Below the pieces are notes generated by a model. It had not been told where the DNA came from. It saw only the letters and a program-made list of their open reading frames with translations, and searched no databases. A stretch of 31,314 bases of DNA from Rhizaria sp. SCN 62-66 (lineage: Eukaryota; Rhizaria, unplaced), in assembly GCA_001724265.1 (NCBI GenBank), contig MEDY01000359.1, positions 1 to 31,314 on the forward strand, read 5' to 3'. A program made the position numbers and the translations under genes. Positions 11,401 through 21,318 of this stretch are shown one piece after another; the first letter of the stretch is position 1, and each line of letters begins with the position of its first letter.

Positions 11401-14400
11401 ATACATCGAGTCCAGCCCGGTGAGTTCAGACTGCAGGGACTGCAGCAGGGACTGGGACTGCGTCTGAGCCTGGACCTGAGCCTGCAATTGTGACTGGGAC
11501 TGGGACTGGGACTGAGACGGAGCCTGAGGCTGAGACTGAAACTGTGACGTTGGGTTAGTCTGTGGTTGGGCAGACGTCGTCTGTTGCTGTTGAGGGAAAC
11601 TGAGAGCAGCAGCACTAACAGAAGAGGAGTTGTTTGATAAGCCAGCGCTCGCGTTAGAGCCGCGCGCAACATCAGAGTGAAACGACACGTTGCTGCCGCT
11701 GTTGTTGTTGCTTTTACGCTTCTCAATCGCGCTTTGCAGCTCGTTGTTTTCGGCAACATTGCGCTCGATTTCGCTCCACAGAGCCTCCCGATGGCGCGCC
11801 CCGACCCACCGGCCGGCCCGGCCCAGCAACGGCTCAGTCGCAGCGCCAGCGCTCGAGACTGGTGCGACGCCGGGCAGAGTGCTGAACAGTGTCGGAACAC
11901 CGGGGTTCGCGGCCGCCGCTGTGGAAGCCGCGAGAGAGGTCGGAATCAGCGCCGAGTACGCGTGGCCCGCGAGTTGCGAGGTCAGCGGGGCGACGGGGAA
12001 CTGGGGCGGGTAAGGAGTCGTGTAAGGGGCCGTGTCAGGGTCTAAGTAGTTGGTCGCGACGGGGGGAACGAAGTGACCTAAGCTCGCCCACTTAGCAGCC
12101 TCATCCCCAGTGTAAGTGCCCTGCGCACCGCTGTAAGTAGGCGCCGAGCCGGGTAAGGGCACAAACCCCAGTCCCCTGGGCCCAGCGCCGGCCGCCAGCG
12201 CCCGCCGCTGCCGCTGTGCCGCCGCGTCAGTGCCCATGTAGTCGCTGGCGCCCCACTGCCACTGCCCGTCGCCGAATCCAGGCTCGCAGCCACTCACGTC
12301 AGCGTGCCCCGCCGCGTTGATGCTCGTGTCGGCGTTCCCGTCGCCGCTGAGATAGTTGTTGTTGTTTGAGTCGAGCAGAGGGTGGTAGCCCATGTGGAAC
12401 GGCGGCAGCAACGGTATCAGCCTCGGCCCCACTCCGCCCGCAACATCGGCCGACACCGGCATCGGCGGCGACGGAAACAGCGGCGGCGGCAGCGGTAGCT
12501 GCCAACCGCCGGCCCCACCGTGACCGGGGGCAGCGCCCGGGACCGGGAGGAAGGGTTGCTGAGTCAACAGCGGCGGGTAAGGGTACGGGTAAGGGTACGG
12601 ACACCCGGGCGTCTGGCCAAAACCGGGCGTGCGGTGCCTCGAGCCGCGCGCCGCCATTGCTGACTCAGCAGCGTGATCGTCGCCACCAGCGCCATCAGCG
12701 TGAGGATCGGTGACGTCGCCGTCCCAGAAGTCCGCGCCAGCGCCCAGCGTGAGGCCGACCGAGGCAGCGGCGTCGGCGGCCGCGGCGTGGCTGCCGCCGC
12801 CGTGTGCGGTGCCTGCGCGCGCGATGGCGGTGACACCGGCGGGAATGGCAGTGCTGCTGCGGGGGACGTTGACGTTGTTGCTTTGAACAGAAGCCGCCGC
12901 AGTGTTGTTCTTGTTCGCAACGATGGAAGAGTTACCACTGTTGACGCTGTGAGTGTTTGAGTTCGTATTCGCAGCGTTCTTATTCGCAGCGCTAGCGTTG
13001 TTCTCATTGGCACCGTTGATCATGTTTGTGAAGATGTTGTTTCCGTTACTCTCGTCGCCGCCGTCGTCTTCCTTGTTCAGCCGACCCAGCGCAAACAGTG
13101 AAATGAGCCTCTTTGCATCGCTCTTCTTCCGGGGATCCAGCGGCAGCGAGGGAAACAGCGCGAAGGTCCCCTCGTCGTCACTCTGCTGCACGGCAGCGCC
13201 ATCAGCAGTCGCGTCAAGGTCGTCCTCATCGTTGTCCTTCTTGTCTTGCTCCGTCGCCTCAACCACCGTCACTTGCTTCAGAGCCTTGAGATCCTTGCCG
13301 CTTCCTTTGCCCTGCGCAAACTTGAGCGCGACTTTCGCCGCCGTCATCGCCTGCAAGTCAAGCCGCACCCGTTCGCGCTCACCCGCGGCCTGACTTAAAA
13401 CCACTGCGTCCTTGACCGCCCGCTCGGCGCGCTCCTTCTCCCTCTGCAGCAGGCACAGCGTTTCGTCACGCAAACTGACCGCGCGCGTCAGCTGCGTGAC
13501 CTTGGCGGCGTGCGCGGCCGCGACTTCCTCGATGACGACGCGCGCGTGTTTTGTCTGGTGCAAGTCCTGCGCCTGCATCGACAGCAGTTCGTCGCGGCGC
13601 TGCAGCTCCTCCTCGCGCGCCAACAGCTCCTGCCGCAGCTGCTTGATGTCGCTGCGCGCCTCGGACAGGTCAGCCAGCAGCGCGCCAGCCGTATGCGGCA
13701 GCGACGCCGGGTCCGGGATCCCCGACGCCAGCACGCCGCCGCCGCCGTCGGTGTAGTACTCGGCTCCAGCACCAGCCCGGCCGGCGAAACCGTAGTGGCC
13801 GTGGGCGGCGGCCGCGGCGGTCGGGATTGCTGAGTCAGCGAGACTGTGGGCCGAGCGCAGCATGGACAGCGCGTCGCCGTAGCCGCGCTGCGCGGCGTCC
13901 AGCTCGCGCGAGAGGGCCGCGATCGTGTCGGCGGCGGCGCTGTCGGGGGCGATTCCACTGTGAGAGTGGCCGGGAACAGAGCGGCTAGTCCAGTTGCCGT
14001 TGCCGTTGCCGTTGCCGCTGCCGTGTTGGATGAGGGAGGAAACGCGGGGGCTTGATCCGGACTGCTGCTGCTGCTGCTGCAGTCGCGACTGGGACTGGGA
14101 CCGTGAGCGGGAGCGGGAGCGCGCCACGCTACTCCCCCCACCAGCAGCGCTCGCACCCACACTCATATTACTGTTGTTGATGTTATTGTGGCTGGGATTG
14201 TGGCGGCTGGGACTCGCGGTGTAGCGACTGCGATTTGTGTGGCCAGAGGCGATAGACGACGGCGACATCCCGCGCGACCGCGAGGGACCGTGAGCAGCCT
14301 CAGCGCTAGAGCCGGCGCCGGAGACGGAGTGGTGGCTGCTGTAGTGACCGTGAGCGGGCCGGGGGCTAGGACTGGCGCCGCTGCGACTCGCACCGCCGTC

Positions 14401-14958
14401 GCCGTAGCCGTGGGGCGCGTGGCTGCCGCTGGCGCTGCTGGCGCTGAAGCCGAAGGCGATACCGCCGCTACCGCGCGCGCTGTGGCTAAGGCTGTGACTG
14501 CCGCTCATGTAGTTGGTGTTGTGGGCTGAGCCGGGGCTGGAGGTTGAGACCGAGCTTGTGCTGAGGCTGGGGCGGCGGTGAGGGGAGTGCCGGGATAGGT
14601 AGTCTGTCGCAGCGGCGAGCGCAGCAGCGGCCTCGCTCCCACCACCACCAGGACCGAAATTGTTATTGTTGTTGTTTGATGCGTCAGAGAAGGAAACGCG
14701 GCGCGCGCTCGAGAACGCGGCGTCCTGCGTCGAAGACACGCGCGCTGGGCCATACGACAGCAATGATGGCGGCAAAAAGTGTCCGCCATGCGCGCCGGGC
14801 GCGGCGGAGAGCGAGAGAGCCTCGCCGATGTCGGCGGCGGCGACAGCAGAGCGCTGGTGCGCGATGTGCCGCTCCAGCCGAGCGCGGGCGTCGGTGACGG
14901 GGCCGGACGGGGTGTACCGCGCCGAGGACGGGGCGGAGCCGCGGTCGCCCGGAAACAT
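8407..14958 (-). CDS. Large low-complexity coiled-coil protein of 2183 codons with one in-frame TAG
   Basis: One minus-strand frame runs from ATG at 14958 to TAA at 8407-8409, broken only by TAG at 10933-10935 (codon 1342). Residues 1-340 are Ser/Gly/Arg-rich and disordered. Coiled-coil segments lie at about 423-520 (SDIKQLRQELLAREEELQRR), 1056-1081, 1167-1213 and 1287 onward (EYVKQLQVLEHNIAQIQHRG). This last coil crosses the TAG and continues as LDAANATVQKQRQQLES. A Pro/Tyr-rich part lies near 780-890. Helical segments (TVEELSKQCLRHESS, MRAAYRAAAAMAVRRITAAG) lie near 1950-2035, and the end reads GKLAFVDFLAQQKQSRADF. I recognise no catalytic domain or family; the architecture recalls scaffold or cytoskeletal/centrosomal proteins, which is only a guess. 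The downstream part has no Met for more than 200 codons after the TAG, so it is unlikely to start independently. Confidence 0.75.
10933..10935 (-). other. In-frame TAG inside the coiled-coil gene (candidate sense codon)
   Basis: The mRNA reads CAG CTA CAA GCG TAG TTG GAC GCA GCC AAC. On either side the protein is a continuous helix, QIAQLQA-X-LDAANATVQKQ. If I and L of IAQL sit at heptad a and d and the next L at a, the TAG-encoded residue X falls at position g, a site usually occupied by Gln, Glu or Lys. The next codon is TTG (Leu), which can be mistaken for an alternative start. Confidence 0.65.
11430..11520 (-). repeat. Gln-Ser/Gln-Ala dipeptide repeat
   Basis: CAG-AGT/CAG-TCC and CAG-GCT alternate on the coding strand to give QSQSQSQSQLQAQVQAQTQ in the coiled-coil gene. 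A separate pure Gln run, about QQQQQQQQQKQQ, lies near 11285-11320. Confidence 0.85.
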
Positions 14959-15799
14959 CCGCGTGAGACGAGTGCACAGGGGCTGTGCAAGGGCGAGAGT
15001 CGAGGAGAAAGAACAAGGCGAACTCTGGGAAACTGAAACTCGGCGAGGGTCCTGAAACGAGATTGAGGGAGGTAGAATCAGGGTATATGATGGCTTTTAG
15101 GCAATGAAATTGAAAAGATTATACGTTTTCGTTATTTTCAGTCTTGTTTTCATATTGGCAGAAACAACAACGGAGTTCTATGCGGTGATCAAGACTGTCT
15201 TTTATCATCGGGCTGAGGAGGCGCGCACGACCACGAACCCTAGCGCGAGGGTCAAAGGGAGACCGGATATCTCGCTGTTCAAGATGCGATGCGCGGTAAG
15301 ATGATCGTCAATGGCTGTGATGTTCTATTATGCTGCTTCTCTTTTACTTTTACGTATTTTCACAAAATATTTTTATGATCCATGGCGTTGAAGGCTGTCA
15401 ACCGCAGTCAGATGTCGTCATCGACTCAAGACCATTCTTTTTGCTTCACCATCTCAACTCCTCATGGCTTTCTAGCCTATTATATGCACTGTTCTTATCA
15501 GTTTCTTGGGGTATGCGCTGCTTTGCAGTTTCTTTTTTGCCTGCTGCTGATGTTTTCACCCCTGTGTGTCAATGGTTCACCATGTACTGTGAAGCTGGGT
15601 TCGAAGTGATCAAGATCTCAACAACTGCTGCAACAACAACACAGTCTAAGATAGTCGCGCCGTCCCTGATCCTCAATGTATATACATGTATTTCATTTTT
15701 TCACAGTATTGCTAATGTTCTATGCTAACATTGTTTCTCCACTTCTTTATCTTGCTTTGCTCTGCACACATAGAGCGTTCTCAAGCCTCTCGTTTGAAC
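14959..15799. promoter_or_regulatory. Divergent intergenic region with possible 5'-UTR intron of the ISOC2-like gene
   Basis: This 841-base region separates two divergently transcribed starts (14958 minus, 15800 plus). A plausible leader intron of the plus gene could run from a GTAAGA donor at 15296 to an acceptor ending at 15773 (CACATAG), preceded by a yeast-like branch sequence TGCTAAC at 15723-15729 and a long pyrimidine tract. The open frame 15104-15304 would not splice in phase with the ISOC2 start and meets a TGA, so I treat it as leader or uORF. A more distal pyrimidine/CAG acceptor also exists near 15706. Confidence 0.35.
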
Positions 15800-16765
15800 A
15801 TGCTTCGCTCCCTCGCCCTCGGCTCGCGCAAACGCGCCAGCGCTGCCCTATTGAACGCCACAACAGCGGCTAGCGCGCGCTCTTTCTTCTCGGGCAGCGG
15901 CAGCGGCAGCTACAATAGCGCCCTCGCCGCCGCCTCCTTCTCAACTCTCTCGAACAACAACAACAGCAACAGCAGCAGCGGCGGCAGCAGCAACCGCAGC
16001 GGCGTCGGCCGCCTGGCAGTCACCCTCTCTGCCCCCGACGCGCGCCCCGTGCTTTACGTCTGCGACGTGCAGGAGACCTTCCGTCCGCCCGTGTTGCCGC
16101 AGCTGCCGGCCGTGATCGTCGGCGCGCGCGCGCTGATGCAAATCGCCAGGGCGCTCGACATGCCCGTGTTCGTGTCGGAACAGCGCCCGTTCAAGCCCAC
16201 GGTCGCCGAGCTCCGCACGCTCTACGACCCCGCGGCCACGGGTGACGCCGCCGCGGCCACGAGTGCCCCCACGAGTACCCCCGCAGGTGCCTCAGGTGTT
16301 CCGAGGGCAGCTCCCGGCGTGACCGTGGTGGGCGACAGCGAGGTCGCGTTCGCCGCTGAAGGGCTGCACCCCGTGACGCTGCTGCACAAGTCGTCCTTCT
16401 CAATGCTCGGCGACGGCCACGCCCCGCGCCTGCTGGCCGGGTACCCGCGGGCTGTGGTGCTCGCGGGCATCGAGGGCCACGTGTGCGTCCTGCAGACGGC
16501 GCGCGACCTGCTCCAGCGCGGCGTGTCGGTGTGGCTGCCCGCCGACGCCGTCGCCTCGTCGGACCCCGCGGCGTGCGCGGTCGCGTTGGAGCAGCTGCGC
16601 GCCGACGGGGCCGTCATCACCACCGTCGAGTCCGTGGCCTTCGAGCTCATGGGCACCGCCAAGAACCCGGCGTTTAAGAGCGTGATCGCCGTGATCAAGG
16701 ACCTCAAGAAGAGGAAAGACGAGCTCGCGGCGGCGACGGCGGCAGCGGCAGCGGGGAAGCAGTAA
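15800..16765 (+). CDS. ISOC2: ISOC2-like isochorismatase-fold hydrolase, probably mitochondrial
   Basis: A 321-residue protein. Residues 1-30 (MLRSLALGSRKRASAALLNA then ARSFF) are Arg/Ser/Ala-rich with no acidic residues, typical of a mitochondrial presequence. A Ser/Asn/Gly linker follows. The cysteine-hydrolase domain starts near 83. The family triad is visible as D89 in VLYVCDVQETF, K197 in LLHKSSFSML and C229 in LAGIEGHVCVLQTARDLL. The segments FVSEQRPFKPTV and PADAVASSDP also match ISOC2-type proteins. A roughly 35-residue Ala/Thr/Pro-rich insertion lies between residues 145 and 180. The natural substrate of ISOC2 proteins is not established. I chose ATG 15800, with A at -3, over an in-frame ATG 26 codons upstream, because that extension is hydrophobic and reads through a probable splice acceptor. 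The stop is TAA. Confidence 0.85.
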   Translation: MLRSLALGSRKRASAALLNATTAASARSFFSGSGSGSYNSALAAASFSTLSNNNNSNSSSGGSSNRSGVGRLAVTLSAPDARPVLYVCDVQETFRPPVLPQLPAVIVGARALMQIARALDMPVFVSEQRPFKPTVAELRTLYDPAATGDAAAATSAPTSTPAGASGVPRAAPGVTVVGDSEVAFAAEGLHPVTLLHKSSFSMLGDGHAPRLLAGYPRAVVLAGIEGHVCVLQTARDLLQRGVSVWLPADAVASSDPAACAVALEQLRADGAVITTVESVAFELMGTAKNPAFKSVIAVIKDLKKRKDELAAATAAAAAGKQ

Positions 16766-17355
16766 GCTGCGAGAGCTCCGCATTGTGGTATTGGTGTGTA
16801 ATTTGCAGGCATGGAGCCTATATCTTCTTTCACTAAATTATAAAACGATAAATTATTATAACACATGTGTGGATATGTACGACTGTCTATTCTTGGACGA
16901 AGTTATGCTTGTTGTCACTGTGTTTATCTTTGAAAATAGTCTCTTGCTACACTTAAAAGTGTTTGTGGTGGAAAGCAAAGTTGCTACTGCACCTGTTACA
17001 CACTTACCATTGCGTTGACGAGCAACGGAAAGCGCTTGAAACCAGCATGATGAATCAAAATGGCAGCCTAAACGCTGCTTGTTGAGTGATCTTACTACTG
17101 GTGCTTTCTTACTCATCCAATGTGCTCGTTGTGCATCAGCCGGATTCAACAATCATGAATTCAGTGGTACATGAGACTCTGTCAAAGAAATAACAAGATA
17201 AAAAGTAGAATGTATTTTAGAAATTTCTATTTTATTGTGAATATTGCATTGCCTGTAATATACCCTTCAAAAAGATGGAATTAAACATTTGGCAAATAAA
17301 GATATTTAGATACTAAATTATTGACACTTTGACATAAAATGCTTCACAGTGTTGG
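16766..17355. other. Intergenic AT-rich stretch upstream of tRNA-Glu
   Basis: It follows the TAA of the ISOC2-like gene and includes AT-rich sequence near 16840-16860 that probably holds its 3' end. I see no conserved ORF or RNA gene. Short open frames here have no recognisable composition. Confidence 0.6.
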
Positions 17356-17427
17356 TCCCAAATAGGATAACGGCTAGTCCGCGTCGCTTTCACCGTCGAG
17401 ATCCGGGTTCGATTCCCGGTTTGGGAG
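17356..17427 (+). tRNA. tRNA-Glu-TTC: tRNA-Glu (anticodon TTC)
   Basis: A full 72-base cloverleaf without intron. The acceptor stem pairs TCCCAAA with TTTGGGA and the discriminator is G. The D arm is GGAT-AACGGCTA-GTCC and the T arm CCGGG-TTCGATT-CCCGG. The anticodon loop is CTTTCAC, with TTC at 17389-17391. The anticodon stem CGTCG/CGTCG has a T-T mismatch at its middle pair (29-41). Loop and D-arm sequences resemble yeast tRNA-Glu. CCA is not encoded, as expected in eukaryotes. It decodes GAA (and GAG by wobble). Confidence 0.95.
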
Positions 17428-17429
17428 CC

Positions 17430-17440
17430 TTTTTTTTTTT
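17430..17440 (+). terminator. RNA polymerase III oligo-T terminator
   Basis: A run of eleven T starts two bases after the discriminator of the tRNA-Glu gene, the standard Pol III termination signal. Confidence 0.9.
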
Positions 17441-19937
17441 CCCTCTACTCGCAGCCTCACTCCTCGGCCACAAGGCACATCTGGACTATTTCTTTTTGTT
17501 TTGCTCAACTTCATCTCCATCGTCATCAGTGCCCGTGATACTATCATGGTTGATACAGCTGTAATTGCAATTGTTAGCAAGTGTGCCCAACACTACTGCA
17601 AAGATCACAAAGTTTCCGCATTGTCCCTACACTCGCCAGTCTTTGTGCCAAGAACTCTGTAGCCGCACGGTGCCCGGACCGGCACGCCCAGTTCCACAGC
17701 GTTGACTCTTGTAAGCACATCTATCATTATGCCTGTTGAATTGCTTTGAGTTGTGACACTGTGTGAGTGTTTCTTTTGATGACACATTACTAGTATACTA
17801 TTTTTTTGTGCAATTCAGGAACACAAGTGACGCTATTTGTAGCCGTAGCTAAAACGACTGCAACTGCACAACTCTTCATGTGTCGAACGCTTCTCAGTTT
17901 CTTTTGTTTGTTCGCGATTCTGTTGCTGTCCGATTCCTCCAGCTTCTGCCATGATAGAGTAGCAACCAGTCTCATGCTACTAGTATCAGCGCCGCGGTGA
18001 GTCTTTGCGCCACCACTGCTGCGGCCGCCGCTGGTGCAGCCTTAGCAATAAAAAAATATTCGTCCTTTGTTCATCTTCTCGACATTAGCCTTCCCAAACC
18101 CCGAGTAAAACTAGGTTCAAACTTAGTCTTTCATATATATATCTACCAATTTGAGTAGATCACTTGAAAAAAGCGATATTCATTTGTGAAAATAATACTC
18201 ATATGATATATTCAACACATATGTTGACATATCACTATTCCGCCTATATAACTCAAGTTTTAGTTGCAAAACCGGCCGGCGCGGTCAAAATTTTAATTAA
18301 ATATACTGCTCATTCTTTTATGTTAAAATTGCAATTATTATTTTTGAAGCTATTTTAGATGAATTATAAACAATATGACTATCACCAAAAAAATAGAGAA
18401 GATTTGGGGGAGATATCAAATGGAATATATATAAGGACAATCTTTATTATGATTCATCACAGTTTCAGCAGTCATAGGCAACATGGGGGACGGCATACTT
18501 GTATTGGAACACTGCTAACGAATTCTTCAAGTCAAAAACCTGACGATAGATATCAATCATGACTTGAAGTAGATACACCGAGAGACTAGCAACGTCGCAG
18601 CACAACCTTACACTCAGGCCTTAAGGAAATCTCATTCTTTCACTTGCCTCGTGAGGAGATTCCTTCGCAGATGTTGCGGAGCCAGCACCGCCATTCGCAG
18701 CGCCGTCGCGCGGCCGTGGTGTCATCATTCGCCAAACCTCCCGTGGCGAGGTCAAAACGCTTTGCATTGCGGGTGACCCTGATGTACCTCATGCGCGTCG
18801 AGTCGCTTGATCGATGACATTAACTGCATCGCAATGGCAGTTTCGGGAATATCGTCATTACAGCTCTCAGTTCCATTGAGGATATTATTCAAAATAATAA
18901 TTCAACGACACACGTTGAAAGTTTGAGATGGGTGGAGACGGTTGGTTGGGCATGTATCGGTCAGTTACCAGTGGTCAGATGGCCTTCCATCACTTGGTCC
19001 TGACCATACGGTGACCATGGTGATTTCGTGATGTCCAGACCCTTGTGCTGACTTCGATTTCTCCTCGTGGATATCTTTCATCCTTCCGTTGAACTAGATT
19101 TCACGGCGGTCTTACAATATTTAAGAGAGATTCATATTAGTTCATGAAATTAAAATGTAATAGGAGGCTTTTATCACCAGCAACGCGACAAGTTCACGAA
19201 TGGCCGCTCAGACTTCATGGCTACCCGTTGCCAACACTTCAGACAGTCTCGTCTAGCTCCGCAGCTTGCGAGGCTTTGGAACTAGGGGCGCTCACTAAGA
19301 CGCACATTACGGGAATGCTTTGTTTGAGACTTGCGGGCGCTTCTTAGCGTTTTATTTGCAACACAACAATTCATCGAAACAGTCGCAGTCGCATGACGAG
19401 CAATGCCTCCTGCTTGCTTCAATGATAGCTTGACTGCACCCACGCTTTCGCAGTCACTGAGCTCCCACTAGAAGCTACTCTGCTGCCTGTACAAATCGAG
19501 CGTTCTTAGCATCAGTTTTGTTTTTTCTGTTTGCGCGTTCAAACGCTCTGCTTACGCGATCGCTCAATGCTTTAGACAACAAGCACACTCAATGCACTCC
19601 TGTGTTGCTCTGCGATGCGAGGTCAAGATGACGCGCCGCGTGACCGCTTGCCCGCACTGACATATCCTCCGCATTTGTTGCAGTGGAGCACCGCAGTGTT
19701 CTGTGTTGAGATGAACAACACAGCGCACATCTCTCGCAAGAAACAGCAAACGAACTTTGATCGCGGTGGCCGTTGCAAAGCTCTTTGCGAGCAAGGATGG
19801 CTAGAATGAACAGGAGGCCTCAAGAAACCAATTAATTTGTGTACGCTGACTTTTTATTGATTATTCTCTCAAATATTTGTCTAATTTCTTTTGTTCTGCG
19901 TTGTTTTTGGCTTCTCGCAGAGCCGCCTTCTCAGCAC
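17441..19937. other. Intergenic region of 2.5 kb, largely unexplained
   Basis: Composition changes several times. At 17818-17997 there is an exon-like segment between a pyrimidine-rich CAG acceptor and a GTGAGT donor, encoding a hydrophobic stretch in one frame. At 18120-18560 the sequence is extremely AT-rich. At 18590-18830 it becomes GC-richer and contains an imperfect hairpin (18623-18665). At 19380-19830 it is of mixed composition with short frames on both strands that I do not recognise. An acceptor-like TTCTCGCAG ends at 19920, probably closing a leader intron of the next gene; a GTACGC at 19841 fits the donor pattern seen in this window. Confidence 0.5.
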
Positions 19938-21318
19938 ATGGCCGGCGCCAGCGCCAGCGCCAGTGTCAGTGCCAGCGCCAGCGCCAGCGCCAGCCTGGGT
20001 GTCAGCGCTAGCGGCGGCAGTGCCACTGGCAATGCCCGTGTTAGTTCCGTCAGCGGTGTAAGTGGCAGCGGTGTAAGTACCGCCGGCGGCGTAAGTACCA
20101 GCGGCGTTGACTGGTGCGCGCGGCTCCGGGGCTTCGTCACGCTGGTGCCCGGGGTGTGCGCGTTGATGTCGACGTATCACACGCGCGTGCTGCTGGGCGC
20201 CGCGGTTGTTGCCGTGCTGCTGAGCGAGTACTACGACGTCACGCTCTCGAATCACAGCAACAGCAACAGCAACAGCAACAGCGACATCTACAACGACAAC
20301 AACAACACTCTCACAAACGCCGCAAACGCTGCGGCTGGCGGTAACAAGAGCGTTTCGAATGCTACTAGATGGAGTTTTGAGCGGAGTGAGCGTGTGTTGG
20401 CGATTGTGCTAGGTATTGCATGCTTTGTTGCGGCGCATTTTGGCACTCATGCACTCTCCGCAGCATTCTACAGTACTATCTTGGTACGTTCGTAACAACA
20501 CATTGAACAAAACAGCAGAGTAAAACAAGTAGTTTTCATCACTTGTCCCTCCGTTATTCAACTTAATTTTGCTCTATTTTTCTTTAGTTGTTTTTATTTA
20601 ACAGTATCAAACTTGATTTAACTTAATATCTATTTGTTTCCTTGATGTTATCGCGCAGATGTCGTGTTTTTCCGCGCTCGCCGCCGCCGCCGTGGCCCCG
20701 CACCAGGCTCCGCCCACGGTCTGCTGGGCCGCTCTCACTCGGGCTCTGGCCGCGCATTGCTGGCTGTCGTATCTCTTTGCGCACGCGGGGCTGCTGCACG
20801 CACTATCCCAGCAACAGCAGGCTGTATTGGACACGGCGTTGGCGAGTGCACAGACTGCGGCAACCTTAACACCAGTTCACGCCGCCGTCTCCCCGCTTCC
20901 CGGCGGCCTCTGGCTGGTGCTATACCCCATTCTCACCGTCGTCGTGGGCGAAAACACCGGCCTTGTCGCCGGCGCGCTGCTGTCCCGGCTGCAGGGCGCC
21001 GGCGCGCACCGGCCATTCCCCACCTTGTCCCCGCGCAAAACGACCGTGGGCTACGCGGCCCAGGTCGCTGGCTCGGCGCTTTCCGCGGCCTATCTCGGGG
21101 CGCCGGAGCGGGTTTGTCTTAATATCATGCTCGGGGCCGCGTTTGGCGTGGTGGGCGCGGCGGGGGATTTGGTCGAGTCGCTGTTTAAGCGGGCGCACGA
21201 GCGGAAAGACGCTGGTGCCTGGCTGCCCGGCTGGGGCGGACTGCTGGACCGACTCGATGGAATTCTGTTCGCGTTCCCGTTAACCTTTTATATCTATACA
21301 CTTTTTACTCCTTATTGA
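19938..21318 (+). CDS. cdsA: Phosphatidate cytidylyltransferase (CDP-diacylglycerol synthase, CdsA type), 2 exons
   Basis: Exons 19938-20483 and 20659-21318 join in phase 0 (intron GTACGT...CGCAG) to give 401 residues. The enzyme makes CDP-diacylglycerol from CTP and phosphatidic acid at a membrane. The family signature is near the C terminus: SLFKRAHERKD (356-366), then LPGWGGLLDRLD (371-382), with K359, R360, K365, D366, D379 and D382. The usual His of PGHGG is Trp here. An upstream motif, FPTLSPRKTTVGY (about 302-314), matches the SPKKTWEG region. The N terminus is a (Ser-Ala)n low-complexity segment. Hydrophobic segments lie near 64-97 and 152-178, with more in exon 2. An (Asn-Ser)n linker lies near 105-116. 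The pattern is closer to the bacterial/plastid CdsA form than to animal CDS1. The stop is TGA. The true N terminus could include an upstream exon, because a splice acceptor lies 17 bases before this ATG. Confidence 0.85.
20484..20658 (+). other. Intron of the cytidylyltransferase gene
   Basis: 175 bases, AT-rich, donor GTACGT and acceptor TCGCGCAG, phase 0. Removing it joins AAFYSTIL to MSCFSALA. The exon after it starts with ATG by chance; a gene starting there would lack the N-terminal membrane segments. Confidence 0.8.

Noticed and set aside
15104-15304. 66-codon plus-strand frame in the divergent region
   Set aside because: It is AT-rich at the start, has no family match and cannot splice in phase to the ISOC2-like start. 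It is at most a uORF.
17356-17427. The tRNA as a UAG-decoding suppressor
   Set aside because: Its anticodon is TTC (Glu), not CTA, so it does not by itself explain UAG decoding.
18164-18562. Two adjacent small plus-strand frames
   Set aside because: They lie in extremely AT-rich DNA, have no recognisable domain and differ completely from the codon use of genes in this window.
19564-19823. Small frames on both strands, one with CNKCGG
   Set aside because: A single CxxC pair in a short AT/GC-mixed frame is not enough to call a zinc-binding protein, and both strands are open equally.
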